A DNA stretch of 64,000 nt from Pontibaca salina (GTDB lineage: Bacteria; Pseudomonadota; Alphaproteobacteria; Rhodobacterales; Rhodobacteraceae). Below are positions 16,156 through 23,630 of the stretch, piece by piece (position 1 is the stretch's first letter; every line of letters begins with the position of its first letter). The notes under the pieces are model-generated. The model was not told the DNA's origin, searched no databases, and worked only from the letters and a program-made list of their open reading frames with translations. Made by a program: the position numbers and the translations under genes. The DNA is taken from assembly GCF_016307205.1 (NCBI RefSeq), contig NZ_JAEIJD010000001.1, positions 248,001 to 312,000 of the forward strand, given 5' to 3'.

Positions 16156-16344
16156 TCAGCCTTTGATCGTGCCGGTTACTTCATGCTCCAGATCCAGTTC
16201 CTTAATCGTGACCACCGCGCGGACCGGGAATTCCTTGCCGTCGACGTCACCCGCTTCGCGCATTGCTTCCTCGATTGCCTGCTGCGAGGTTACGCCCACC
16301 TGTTTGAGGAACTTGCGCATCGACATGTTGAAACTTTCGCTCAT
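16156..16344 (-). CDS. Small conserved protein, DUF6494-like
   Basis: This is a 62-residue acidic cytoplasmic protein from the ATG at 16344, which has GGAG 8 bp upstream. A longer frame upstream has no support. It begins with Ser-Glu-Ser-Phe-Asn and contains MSMRKFLKQVGVTSQQAIEEA, features I associate with the uncharacterised DUF6494 family of alphaproteobacteria. The N-terminal half looks helical and the C-terminal half looks like a beta hairpin (VRAVVTIKEL...EVTGTIKG). There is no signal peptide or membrane segment, and no function is known. It is divergent from dsbD. Confidence 0.72.
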   Translation of the reverse strand: MSESFNMSMRKFLKQVGVTSQQAIEEAMREAGDVDGKEFPVRAVVTIKELDLEHEVTGTIKG

Positions 16345-16452
16345 TCTCTTCTCCTTTTGCTGTTTCCGACCGCATGGCCAGCCGCACCACGAGGGGCGTG
16401 CAACCATATTCCGACTCAATTTCGGTGAATGCAACTCTTGCGGCGATCACCG

Positions 16453-16469
16453 CTTAAGATTGGCTTAAG
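16453..16469 (+). promoter_or_regulatory. Direct repeat CTTAAG-N5-CTTAAG upstream of dsbD (PmrA/QseB-type box)
   Basis: CTTAAG (16453-16458), five bases, then CTTAAG again (16464-16469), ending 22 bp before the dsbD ATG. The 11-bp period is that of OmpR/PhoB-family tandem binding sites, and the half-site matches the PmrA/QseB consensus known from gammaproteobacteria. The same arrangement occurs at 22901-22917 before the response regulator gene. Confidence 0.65.
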
Positions 16470-16491
16470 CCACAGACGGCAAGCCGCGCGC

Positions 16492-18264
16492 ATGACACAA
16501 TCCGCATCCTCCCCCCTGCCCCCGCTCTTGCGCCTGTTTCTGGTGGCGCTCTTTGCTCTGCTCTGGACCGGCGCGGCGCTGGCGCAATCGAGCTGGAGCC
16601 GCCCCGCCGCGCCCCTGCCGGTGGCCGAAGCGTTGCAGCTTGACGTGACCGAGAGCGTGGATGGGCGGCGCCTGCTGACATGGCGGATCGCCAAGGGGTA
16701 TTATCTCTATCGCGACTATCTCGCCGCTGAAACCGCCGACGGTGAAAAGCTGAATCTGGATACCCCGCCCGGCACGGTTAAGGACGATCCCACCTTCGGC
16801 ACCGTCGAGGTATATTTCGACTCGGTGCAGGCGTTTTTGCCCGCTGCTTCGGGCCCGATCACGATCACCTATCAGGGCTGTCAGGATGGCGGCATTTGCT
16901 ATCCCCCGGTGACCGAGACGCTGGCCGCGCTGGAAACCGCCGCACAGCCGGCACAATCTCTGACATTGGCGCAGGACCAAAGCGGCCTGGATGGGCTGCA
17001 AGCACGCGGCGGGACGCTCTTGGTGTTTGCGGGTTTCCTCGGCTTCGGTCTGCTTCTGGCCTTCACGCCCTGCGTCTTCCCGATGGTGCCGATCCTTGCC
17101 GGACTGCTGGCCAGTCAGGGCGAGACCCTGAACGCACGACGCGGCGCGATGTTGTCGGGAGCCTATGTTCTGGCAATGGCCGCGGCCTTCGGCCTGCTCG
17201 GCGTCGCAGCAGCGTGGTCAGGGCAGAACCTGCAGATGGTGCTGCAATCGCCGGCAGCAATCTGGACCGTCGCGGCTATTTTCGTGCTATTGGCGCTGTC
17301 GATGTTCGGGCTGTTCGAAATCGGCCTGCCCACGGCTTGGACCAACCGGCTGTCTTCGGTCGGCGCGGCGCGGCGCGGCACATTGGCCGGCGCTTGGGCG
17401 CTTGGGTTTACCTCGGCATTGATCGTCGGCCCCTGTGTCACTGCACCGCTGGCGGGCGCTTTGCTTTACATCGCGCGGACTGGCGATCTCGCGCTTGGCG
17501 CGGGGGCGCTGTTTGCGCTTGGCCTTGGGCAAGGTATTCCGCTGCTGATCGCGGGCACGTTTGGCGCGCGCTATCTGCCCCGTGCGGGCGGGTGGATGGA
17601 TGGGGTAAAGCGGGTTTTCGGTTTTGTTTTTCTGGGCATGGCGCTCTGGCTGGCCGGGCGTCTGCTGGACGGGCCGCTGATTCTGGCGCTTTGGGCCGCG
17701 CTGCTGGTGGCTGCCGGCATTTTCGCAGGGGCGATGGATCTGCTGCCGGCGGAGACGGGACCGCTGCGGCGGATGCTGAAAACGGGCGGTGTTCTGGCGC
17801 TGCTGGCCGGGGCGATCATGGCTTTCGGCGCGGCGCTTGGCGGCACCGATCCGTTGCGCCCGCTGGCGCCATTGCTGGCACGGGGCGGGCCTGAAACGCC
17901 GCAAGACCAACTGACGTTCACCGAGGTGCGCGACAATGCGGCGCTGGATGCGGCACTGAGCAAAGCATCTGGCAACCCCGCGCTGATCTATGTGACTGCC
18001 GATTGGTGCGTTACCTGTCGCACCTTCGACCGGAAGATCTGGCCGGATCCCGATGTGCGGGCCGCGCTGGACGGCATGACGCTGATCGCCGCGGACCTCT
18101 CGACATTCGATGCGGCGGGGCAGAAACTGCTGGACCGTCTGGATGCGGTCGGCCCGCCGACTATGGTGTTCCTTGACCGCGACCGCCGCGAGACGCCCGG
18201 CACTAGAATCGTGGGCGATGCCTCGGCGGCGCGAGTCATATCGGCAGCCGGTACTCTGCGATGA
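16492..18264 (+). CDS. dsbD: Thiol:disulfide interchange protein DsbD
   Basis: The inner-membrane protein is 590 residues from the ATG at 16492 and carries reductant from cytoplasmic thioredoxin to the periplasm. The signal peptide ends near ALAQ. The N-terminal periplasmic domain has the redox pair C130/C136 in QGCQDGGICYPP. The membrane domain has eight helices with the reactive cysteines C194 (FTPCVFPMVP) and C315 (VGPCVTAPLAG). The C-terminal thioredoxin domain has C506-VT-C509 (DWCVTCR). All three cysteine pairs are intact. The stop overlaps the tlpA-like start (ATGA). The following genes are a TlpA-type and a DsbA-type oxidoreductase, which are plausible clients, an arrangement resembling scsBCD operons. 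Confidence 0.92.
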   Translation: MTQSASSPLPPLLRLFLVALFALLWTGAALAQSSWSRPAAPLPVAEALQLDVTESVDGRRLLTWRIAKGYYLYRDYLAAETADGEKLNLDTPPGTVKDDPTFGTVEVYFDSVQAFLPAASGPITITYQGCQDGGICYPPVTETLAALETAAQPAQSLTLAQDQSGLDGLQARGGTLLVFAGFLGFGLLLAFTPCVFPMVPILAGLLASQGETLNARRGAMLSGAYVLAMAAAFGLLGVAAAWSGQNLQMVLQSPAAIWTVAAIFVLLALSMFGLFEIGLPTAWTNRLSSVGAARRGTLAGAWALGFTSALIVGPCVTAPLAGALLYIARTGDLALGAGALFALGLGQGIPLLIAGTFGARYLPRAGGWMDGVKRVFGFVFLGMALWLAGRLLDGPLILALWAALLVAAGIFAGAMDLLPAETGPLRRMLKTGGVLALLAGAIMAFGAALGGTDPLRPLAPLLARGGPETPQDQLTFTEVRDNAALDAALSKASGNPALIYVTADWCVTCRTFDRKIWPDPDVRAALDGMTLIAADLSTFDAAGQKLLDRLDAVGPPTMVFLDRDRRETPGTRIVGDASAARVISAAGTLR

Positions 18265-19082
18265 ACGCGGTGCAGGTCGGCCCTTTGGTCTTTGCCAATG
18301 GTCGCTTTATCGCCATCATCGCGATTATGGCATTCCTGCTGGCCAGCGAGCTCTTCGCCCGTTGGCGCAAATCGGACGCGCGGGCGATTCACCGCTGGGC
18401 GCTGGCCACGCTGCTGGGCTGGATCGTCGGTGCGCGGCTGGGATTTGTAGCGCTCAACCTTGATGCCTTCGTCGCGGCACCGCTGGATGCTTTCGCGGTC
18501 TGGCAAGGGGGGTTCCACCTGCGTGCCGGAGCCCTGACCGCTGCCGCCGTGCTGTTAATCGCCTTTCTGCGAAGTTCGCCTTCTGCCTTGCCCGTTGCCC
18601 TATCCGCACTTGTGGCAAGCGCTGCGGCGGGACTGACCGATCTGGCACTGCCCAATGGTTTGGACGGCCGGATTCCCGATATCACCCTTGCGGACATGAC
18701 AGGCACACAGGTTTCGCTTAGCAACGATAGCGGCGAACCGGTGGTTTTGAACCTCTGGGCGACATGGTGTCCGCCCTGTCGGCGCGAAATGCCGATGATG
18801 ATGGAAATCGCCGCTGCGCAGGACAACACAAAAATCATCTTCGCCAATCAGGGCGAAGACCCGGCAACCATTGCGCAGTTTCTGGCCATAGCAAATCTGC
18901 CGCAGGATGGCATTCTGCGCGACCCACAAAACGCCTTGATGCAAGAATTCGGCATGATCGGCTTGCCAAGCACGCTGTTTTTCGCTGCCGATGGCCAACT
19001 TGTCACGACACATACCGGCGAGATATCGCGCGCGTCACTCCTGCGTAAAATCGCCGATATCAGCCCGAACCCTCAGGAATAA
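18261..19082 (+). CDS. TlpA-family thioredoxin fused to an Lgt-like membrane domain
   Basis: In this 273-residue protein residues 1 to about 128 contain four hydrophobic helices. They include GARLGFVALNLDAFVAAPLD followed by WQGG (57-84), closely resembling the N-terminal part of prolipoprotein diacylglyceryl transferase. The conserved His-Gly-Gly that follows WQGG in Lgt is not kept, and the later Lgt catalytic regions are absent, so it cannot be a working Lgt. Residues from about 135 to 273 are a periplasmic TlpA/ResA-type thioredoxin with C170-PP-C173 (WATWCPPCRREMP) and the cis-proline (GLPSTLFF). It is translationally coupled to dsbD, which probably reduces it, and lies 11 bp before the dsbA-like gene. 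Confidence 0.85.
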   Translation: MNAVQVGPLVFANGRFIAIIAIMAFLLASELFARWRKSDARAIHRWALATLLGWIVGARLGFVALNLDAFVAAPLDAFAVWQGGFHLRAGALTAAAVLLIAFLRSSPSALPVALSALVASAAAGLTDLALPNGLDGRIPDITLADMTGTQVSLSNDSGEPVVLNLWATWCPPCRREMPMMMEIAAAQDNTKIIFANQGEDPATIAQFLAIANLPQDGILRDPQNALMQEFGMIGLPSTLFFAADGQLVTTHTGEISRASLLRKIADISPNPQE

Positions 19083-19093
19083 GGAGAGTATTG

Positions 19094-19723
19094 ATGTCCA
19101 TATTGAACCGCAGAACCCTATTGGTCGGAGGATTGGCAACTGGCGGTGCGCTTGGCACAGGCGCTCTGCTGCTGTCAGGCGGTGCGCCCGCGGCGCAAGA
19201 ACTTACGATTGACGATGTGCTGTTTGACCCGGCGAACCCGGTCTTGGGCAATCCCGACGGTGACGTGACCATTGTCGAGTTCTTCGATTACCAATGCCCC
19301 TATTGCAAATCCAACCACCCTGCCCTGAGCGAAACAGTAGCCGCCGATGGTAATATCCGGCTGGTGATGAAAGACTGGCCGATCTTTGGTGCGCCCTCGA
19401 TCCGGGCCAGCCAATTGGTGCTGGGTGCAGCGGAAATCGGCGCTTACGAGAATGCGCTCAACGCGCTAATGGCCACTCAGGGGCGGCTGACCGAAAAAGC
19501 TATCGAGCAGACGCTGACCGAGGCCGGGCTGGATGTTGACGCACTGGACAAGGGCTATCGCGCCGAGCGCAGGAAATGGGACGGATTGATGGCGCGTAAC
19601 GGCAATCAGGCGGCGCAACTGGGGATACGGGGCACACCCGCCTTCATCATCGGCACCACGATTTATTCCGGCGCGATGAGCGGCAATGATCTGAAACAGG
19701 CGGTGGCACAGGCACGCGGCTGA
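19094..19723 (+). CDS. DsbA-family periplasmic thiol oxidoreductase
   Basis: This protein is 209 residues from the ATG at 19094. A TTG three bases earlier is a possible alternative. AAGGAG lies 7 bp upstream. The N-terminus, Asn-Arg-Arg-Thr-Leu-Leu plus a hydrophobic run, looks like a Tat signal. The mature part has the thioredoxin fold with active site C68-PY-C71 (DYQCPYCKSNHP), an inserted helical domain, and the cis-Pro loop IRGTPAFIIG. The type is that of ScsC/BdbD-like DsbA proteins, which can act as oxidase or isomerase. Operon membership with dsbD favours a reduced, isomerase or ScsC-like role; this is inference. Confidence 0.87.
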   Translation: MSILNRRTLLVGGLATGGALGTGALLLSGGAPAAQELTIDDVLFDPANPVLGNPDGDVTIVEFFDYQCPYCKSNHPALSETVAADGNIRLVMKDWPIFGAPSIRASQLVLGAAEIGAYENALNALMATQGRLTEKAIEQTLTEAGLDVDALDKGYRAERRKWDGLMARNGNQAAQLGIRGTPAFIIGTTIYSGAMSGNDLKQAVAQARG

Positions 19724-19776
19724 TCCGCTCAATCCCGTGAGGGGAACCGCTGGCCCGCTTGCGGCGTTGCCAATGC

Positions 19777-21465
19777 ATGAAGATGCTTCCCGCTCTCCTG
19801 CTGATGGCGCTGGTGTGTGTTTTTCTGCCGATGTCCGCGCAGGCGCAGGAGGAAGGGCAGACTTCCGCCTGGTACGAGGCCGAGACCATCGCCACCGGGC
19901 CGCGCGAAGGGGCCGAGGGGATCAATCGCCGCACCCCGCGGGAAACCGTGCGCAATTTCGTTCGGCTGACCGGAGCCGGCGACTATGACAGCGCCGCCGA
20001 TTTCCTGAATCTGAGCGATTTGCCGCGTGCCGAGCAGGCCAAGCGCGGCCCCGATCTGGCGCGACAACTGGGGCTGGTGATCGAGCGGCAGCTCTGGCTG
20101 GACTGGAAAAACCTGTCGGCCCGTCCCGATGCAATGCTGGAAACCAGCGCCGCCAACCATCCGATGGCCGGGCAACCGCGCCGCGATATCGGGCTGAAGA
20201 TGGTCGATCTCGACGGACAGGTCTATGAAATACGGCTGGGCCGGTACAAATCTGGAGATGCCGATCCGGTCTGGCTGTTCACCCCGCAGACCGTCGAGAA
20301 CGTGCCCATCCTTTACGCCGCCTTCGGCCCCCGCGCGTTCGAATCCTATATCCCCGCGCCGCTGAAGCGCCATATGGGTGGCCTGCGGATCTGGGAATGG
20401 ATCGCGCTTCCGCTGCTGTTGGGTCTGCTGTTGGCGCTGGGGTTCCTGATCAATCGCGGTATTCGCTGGCTGGGCGGCAAGGCCCAGCGCCCGATCCTGC
20501 GTCAGGCTGCGGCGCGGGCGCGGATACCGCTGGCGCTGGTGACGGTGGCGATTGCCGCGCAGTTTTTGCTGAAGTTGGGGGTCTCCTTTTCCGGCCCGGC
20601 CACCAATATCATTCGCCCCTTCCTGATCATCGTCATCGTGTCGGGCTTGGGCGTGACCGCGCTCAAAATCATCGATGCGGTGCTGGATCGGGTCACCATG
20701 CGCGTCATCGGCGAGATTGATGATACCCGCAGTCTGGACGAACGCGAGCTTTACACCTCGATCTACGCATTGCGGCGAATTGTGGTACTGGTCATGGTGG
20801 CGGTGGCGATCACCGTGATCCTGCTGCGCCTCAACCTGTTTGAATCGCTCGGCATGACCTTGCTGGCCTCGGCCGGGGTGGTGACGGTGCTGTTGGGCAT
20901 TGCCGGTCAGGCGGTGCTGGGCAACATCATGGCATCGCTGCAAATCGCATTGGCCAAGCCGGTGCGCATCGGCGACAGTGTGCTGTTTGAAGGTCACTGG
21001 GCCTATGTCGAAAGCATCTTCTATACCTTCCTGCGCCTGCGCACCTGGGACGAGCGCCGGATCATCGTGCCGGTCAAATATTTCGTGTCCCAGCCCTTCG
21101 AAAACTGGTCGGTCAAGGATGCTCGGGTGATGAAGACGATCACCTTGTTTCTGGATCATCGCGCCGATGTGGCGGTGCTGCGAGACGTCTTCCTAGAGCT
21201 GGCCAAACAGGATGAAGGCGTGATCGATCATGAATCTCTCGCTGCCAATGTCACCGAACATATGCCGCACGCTCAGGAAGTTTCGTTCTTCGCGATGTCG
21301 CCGGACCCATCGACCGGCTGGACCACGGCAATGCGTCTGCGCGAAGGGCTACTGGATTATGTGCGCACCCATCATCCGGATTGGTGGCCGCGCGAGCGCG
21401 TCGATGCCGAAACCCAAGAGGTCGCCGCCCTTTCTGCACCGCACAGTCGCAAAGCGACGCGGTGA
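19777..21465 (+). CDS. MscS-family mechanosensitive channel with N-terminal periplasmic domain
   Basis: The protein is 562 residues from the ATG at 19777. A signal peptide (LLLMALVCVFLPMSAQAQ) is followed by a periplasmic region of about 180 residues, then about four or five membrane helices. The MscS core includes the pore helix TLLASAGVVTVLLGIAGQAVLGNIMASLQIAL and the beta domain PVRIGDSVLFEGHWAYVESIFYTFLRLRTWDERRIIVPVKYF. The C-terminal tail is cytoplasmic. Length and layout fit the larger MscS relatives, not minimal MscS. It follows the dsb genes by 53 bp with no clear terminator, so it could be co-transcribed. It protects against osmotic downshift in characterised relatives. Confidence 0.9.
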   Translation: MKMLPALLLMALVCVFLPMSAQAQEEGQTSAWYEAETIATGPREGAEGINRRTPRETVRNFVRLTGAGDYDSAADFLNLSDLPRAEQAKRGPDLARQLGLVIERQLWLDWKNLSARPDAMLETSAANHPMAGQPRRDIGLKMVDLDGQVYEIRLGRYKSGDADPVWLFTPQTVENVPILYAAFGPRAFESYIPAPLKRHMGGLRIWEWIALPLLLGLLLALGFLINRGIRWLGGKAQRPILRQAAARARIPLALVTVAIAAQFLLKLGVSFSGPATNIIRPFLIIVIVSGLGVTALKIIDAVLDRVTMRVIGEIDDTRSLDERELYTSIYALRRIVVLVMVAVAITVILLRLNLFESLGMTLLASAGVVTVLLGIAGQAVLGNIMASLQIALAKPVRIGDSVLFEGHWAYVESIFYTFLRLRTWDERRIIVPVKYFVSQPFENWSVKDARVMKTITLFLDHRADVAVLRDVFLELAKQDEGVIDHESLAANVTEHMPHAQEVSFFAMSPDPSTGWTTAMRLREGLLDYVRTHHPDWWPRERVDAETQEVAALSAPHSRKATR

Positions 21466-21490
21466 AACCAACCGCGCCTTCGGGGTCGGC

Positions 21491-22114
21491 TCAGGTTAAG
21501 CTGCCGAAATGATATTCATGCACCGGCTTGATCGCCGGAAGCGTCTTTACCTTTTGCGCGATATTCGCGATGCGCGGAAAATGCTTGCGCATGTGCTCAT
21601 CGTCGGCTTCCCACTGCACCAGCATCCAGAGATATATATCAAGTACCGAGAATTGCCGCCCCATGAACCAAGGCCCGGTGCTGGAGATTTCGTTCATCAC
21701 CTCCCAATGCCGGTCCAGATGATCCCGGGTCGCGGCGCGCACCGGTTCGGGGTCGCCGGTGGTGTAATGTTCGGGGAAATCGCGCCGCAAATAGCCCTCG
21801 TAAAGATTCACGGCGGCGAAATTTAGCCAGCGAATCATCTGGAAATGCGCCGAGCTGGACAGGGCCGGCGCGATGTCTGCCTCCGGATGCATATTGGCAA
21901 GACAAAGCAGCGTCGCGGCGCTTTCGGTCAGCACGCTGCCATCGTCCAGAACCAGCGTGGGCACCTCGCCGCGCGGGTTGATGGCCAGAAACCAGTCCTT
22001 CTGGGTTTCACTCTCCTGATTTTCGATCTCGATAATCTCGACCGGAGCGCCGATCACGGCCAGCGTTGCACGGACGCAGGAACCACCGCTGCCCTTGCTG
22101 TCAAAAAATCTCAT
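21491..22114 (-). CDS. Glutathione S-transferase family protein
   Basis: The 207-residue cytosolic protein has the two GST domains. The N-terminal thioredoxin-like domain (residues 1-80) contains NPRGEVPTLVLDDGSVLTESAATLLCLA, the glutathione-binding Val-Pro and Glu-Ser pair. The helical C-terminal domain follows, with GRQFSVLDIYLWMLV carrying the conserved Asp cap. It begins with Phe-Phe-Asp-Ser-Lys-Gly-Ser-Gly-Gly-Ser-Cys, so a Ser or Cys may be the catalytic residue. The substrate cannot be predicted. It is convergent with mscS and co-oriented with the transpeptidase gene upstream. Confidence 0.88.
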   Translation of the reverse strand: MRFFDSKGSGGSCVRATLAVIGAPVEIIEIENQESETQKDWFLAINPRGEVPTLVLDDGSVLTESAATLLCLANMHPEADIAPALSSSAHFQMIRWLNFAAVNLYEGYLRRDFPEHYTTGDPEPVRAATRDHLDRHWEVMNEISSTGPWFMGRQFSVLDIYLWMLVQWEADDEHMRKHFPRIANIAQKVKTLPAIKPVHEYHFGSLT

Positions 22115-22228
22115 GCCTGTTCCTTTGCATTCGCATCAGCGCGTGGGGCGGCATTGTCAGGGAGGAACGGGCCGAGGTCAAACCTTGCGATGCGCAAAAG
22201 CTGCCCCAAAAACGGGACAGCCGACCAA

Positions 22229-22795
22229 TCATATGATCCGCACTTGTGCACCAATCGGGGTGATCGCGTATAATTCCTCGATCTGTTCATTATAGAGACC
22301 GATGCAGCCATCCGAGGCCAGCCGCCCGATCTTGCGATCGTCATGGGTGCCATGCATCAAGTAAGCAGGCCAAGTGAAATACATTGCATGGGTGCCGAGC
22401 GGGTTATCGGGACCGGGTGGCATGTACTTAAGCTCGGGGTTGCGCTCGATCATGCTGGCGGTCGGCGTCCAGTCGGGGCCAACCCGTTTGCGCACGATCT
22501 TGGTATATCCGCGTTTGGTCAATTCTTCGCTGATCGGCACCGAGGTCGGATAAACCCGGTAATCGGATCCGTCCCCGCTCCAGAAATGCACGGCGCGCGA
22601 TTGCGTGTCACAAACCAGCGTGGCCTTGCCCAGATCATCGAAATGATCCTGCCAGTCTTGCATCCGGAAGCTGGATGCGTTGCGGCGCACGCCCTCAAGC
22701 GGTGTTTCCGCCCGCACCAGTGCGGGCATCGCCAATCCTGCTGTGCCTGCAGCAGCAAGCGTGAGAAAGCCACGCCGAGTATGTATAAGCTTCAT
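22229..22795 (-). CDS. L,D-transpeptidase (YkuD family), Tat-type signal
   Basis: The 188-residue exported protein has the YkuD catalytic motif HGT-x10-IGRLASDGCIGLYN, with H148 and nucleophile C164. These enzymes make 3-3 crosslinks in peptidoglycan or attach proteins to it. The N-terminus, Thr-Arg-Arg-Gly-Phe-Leu followed by an Ala-rich hydrophobic run, fits a twin-arginine signal. No LysM or other wall-binding domain is present. It is divergent from the response regulator across 166 bp containing a CTTAAG direct repeat, so it may be a target of that two-component system. Confidence 0.9.
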   Translation of the reverse strand: MKLIHTRRGFLTLAAAGTAGLAMPALVRAETPLEGVRRNASSFRMQDWQDHFDDLGKATLVCDTQSRAVHFWSGDGSDYRVYPTSVPISEELTKRGYTKIVRKRVGPDWTPTASMIERNPELKYMPPGPDNPLGTHAMYFTWPAYLMHGTHDDRKIGRLASDGCIGLYNEQIEELYAITPIGAQVRII

Positions 22796-22900
22796 TTATC
22801 TGCTCTCCTTCCTGCCCTTATCTGCATTGCGGGCGACTGGCGCACGAACACGACCGGGGCTATTGATCCGGTTTCACTTTGGACCGTCTCGAACGGCAGA

Positions 22901-22917
22901 CTTAAGGCAGGCTTAAG
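22901..22917 (+). promoter_or_regulatory. Direct repeat CTTAAG-N5-CTTAAG upstream of the response regulator
   Basis: CTTAAG at 22901-22906 and 22912-22917 are separated by GCAGG, 44 bp before the response regulator ATG and within the region shared with the L,D-transpeptidase gene. It has the same half-site and spacing as the box before dsbD at 16453-16469, which suggests autoregulation and a small regulon. Confidence 0.68.
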
Positions 22918-22961
22918 GTCTTGCCCAGACAAGACCATCCAGCATCAGGAAAGGATCACGG

Positions 22962-23630
22962 ATGCGTGTGCTGATCGTCGAAGATGATGCAACGCTGGGC
23001 GACGGGCTGAGCGTCGGCCTGCGGCTGGCCGGATTCACGCCCGATCTGGTCACCACCTGCGCCGATGCGCGCGCGGCGCTGGAAACTGACGAATTCGGCG
23101 CCATGGTGTTGGACGTGATGCTGCCTGATGGTTCCGGATGCGACCTGCTGGCGGCGCTGCGTCAACAAGGCGTGGATCTGCCAGTGCTGATGCTCAGCGC
23201 CTTGGATCAGGTCCGCGACCGGATCACCGGGCTGGATGCAGGGGCTGACGATTATCTGGGCAAACCGTTCGATCTGGACGAGGTCACCGCCCGCCTACGC
23301 GCGCTGTCGCGCCGCTCGGACGGGCGCACGCAGCCAAAGCCAAGCTGGAATGGCTTGACGCTGGATCTGTCGCGCATGGAGGGCGGGCGCGACGGTAAAA
23401 CGCTGCAATTTTCACGTCGGGAGTTCGCGATCCTCTCGGCCCTGATGGAACGTCCCGGCACCATCCTTGACCGCGCAGCGCTGGAGGATCGGCTTTACGG
23501 CTGGCAAGAGGGCGTCGAAAGCAACGCGCTCGAAGTGCATATTCACAACCTGCGCGCCAAACTGGGCCCACGGTTCATCCAGACCGTGCGCGGTGTTGGC
23601 TATCGTCTGGCCCCCGAGGACACGGTATGA
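22962..23630 (+). CDS. OmpR-family response regulator (PmrA/QseB/TctD type)
   Basis: In this 222-residue protein the receiver domain (1-115) has all switch residues: the acidic pair in LIVEDDATL, phospho-acceptor D51 in VLDVMLPDGSG, and K101 in LGKPFD. The C-terminal winged HTH (about 125-220) is of the OmpR/PhoB type, ending HIHNLRAKLGPRFIQTVRGVGYRL. Its stop overlaps the histidine kinase start (ATGA). The upstream CTTAAG direct repeat matches the recognition pattern of PmrA/QseB regulators, which agrees with its subfamily, so self-activation is likely. The signal sensed is unknown. Confidence 0.92.
   Translation: MRVLIVEDDATLGDGLSVGLRLAGFTPDLVTTCADARAALETDEFGAMVLDVMLPDGSGCDLLAALRQQGVDLPVLMLSALDQVRDRITGLDAGADDYLGKPFDLDEVTARLRALSRRSDGRTQPKPSWNGLTLDLSRMEGGRDGKTLQFSRREFAILSALMERPGTILDRAALEDRLYGWQEGVESNALEVHIHNLRAKLGPRFIQTVRGVGYRLAPEDTV

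Noticed and set aside
16492-19723. Copper-resistance scsABCD locus
   Set aside because: The order resembles scsBCD, but no ScsA-like gene or copper-binding motif is present and the first protein has the full DsbD N-terminal cysteine pair, so DsbD is preferred.
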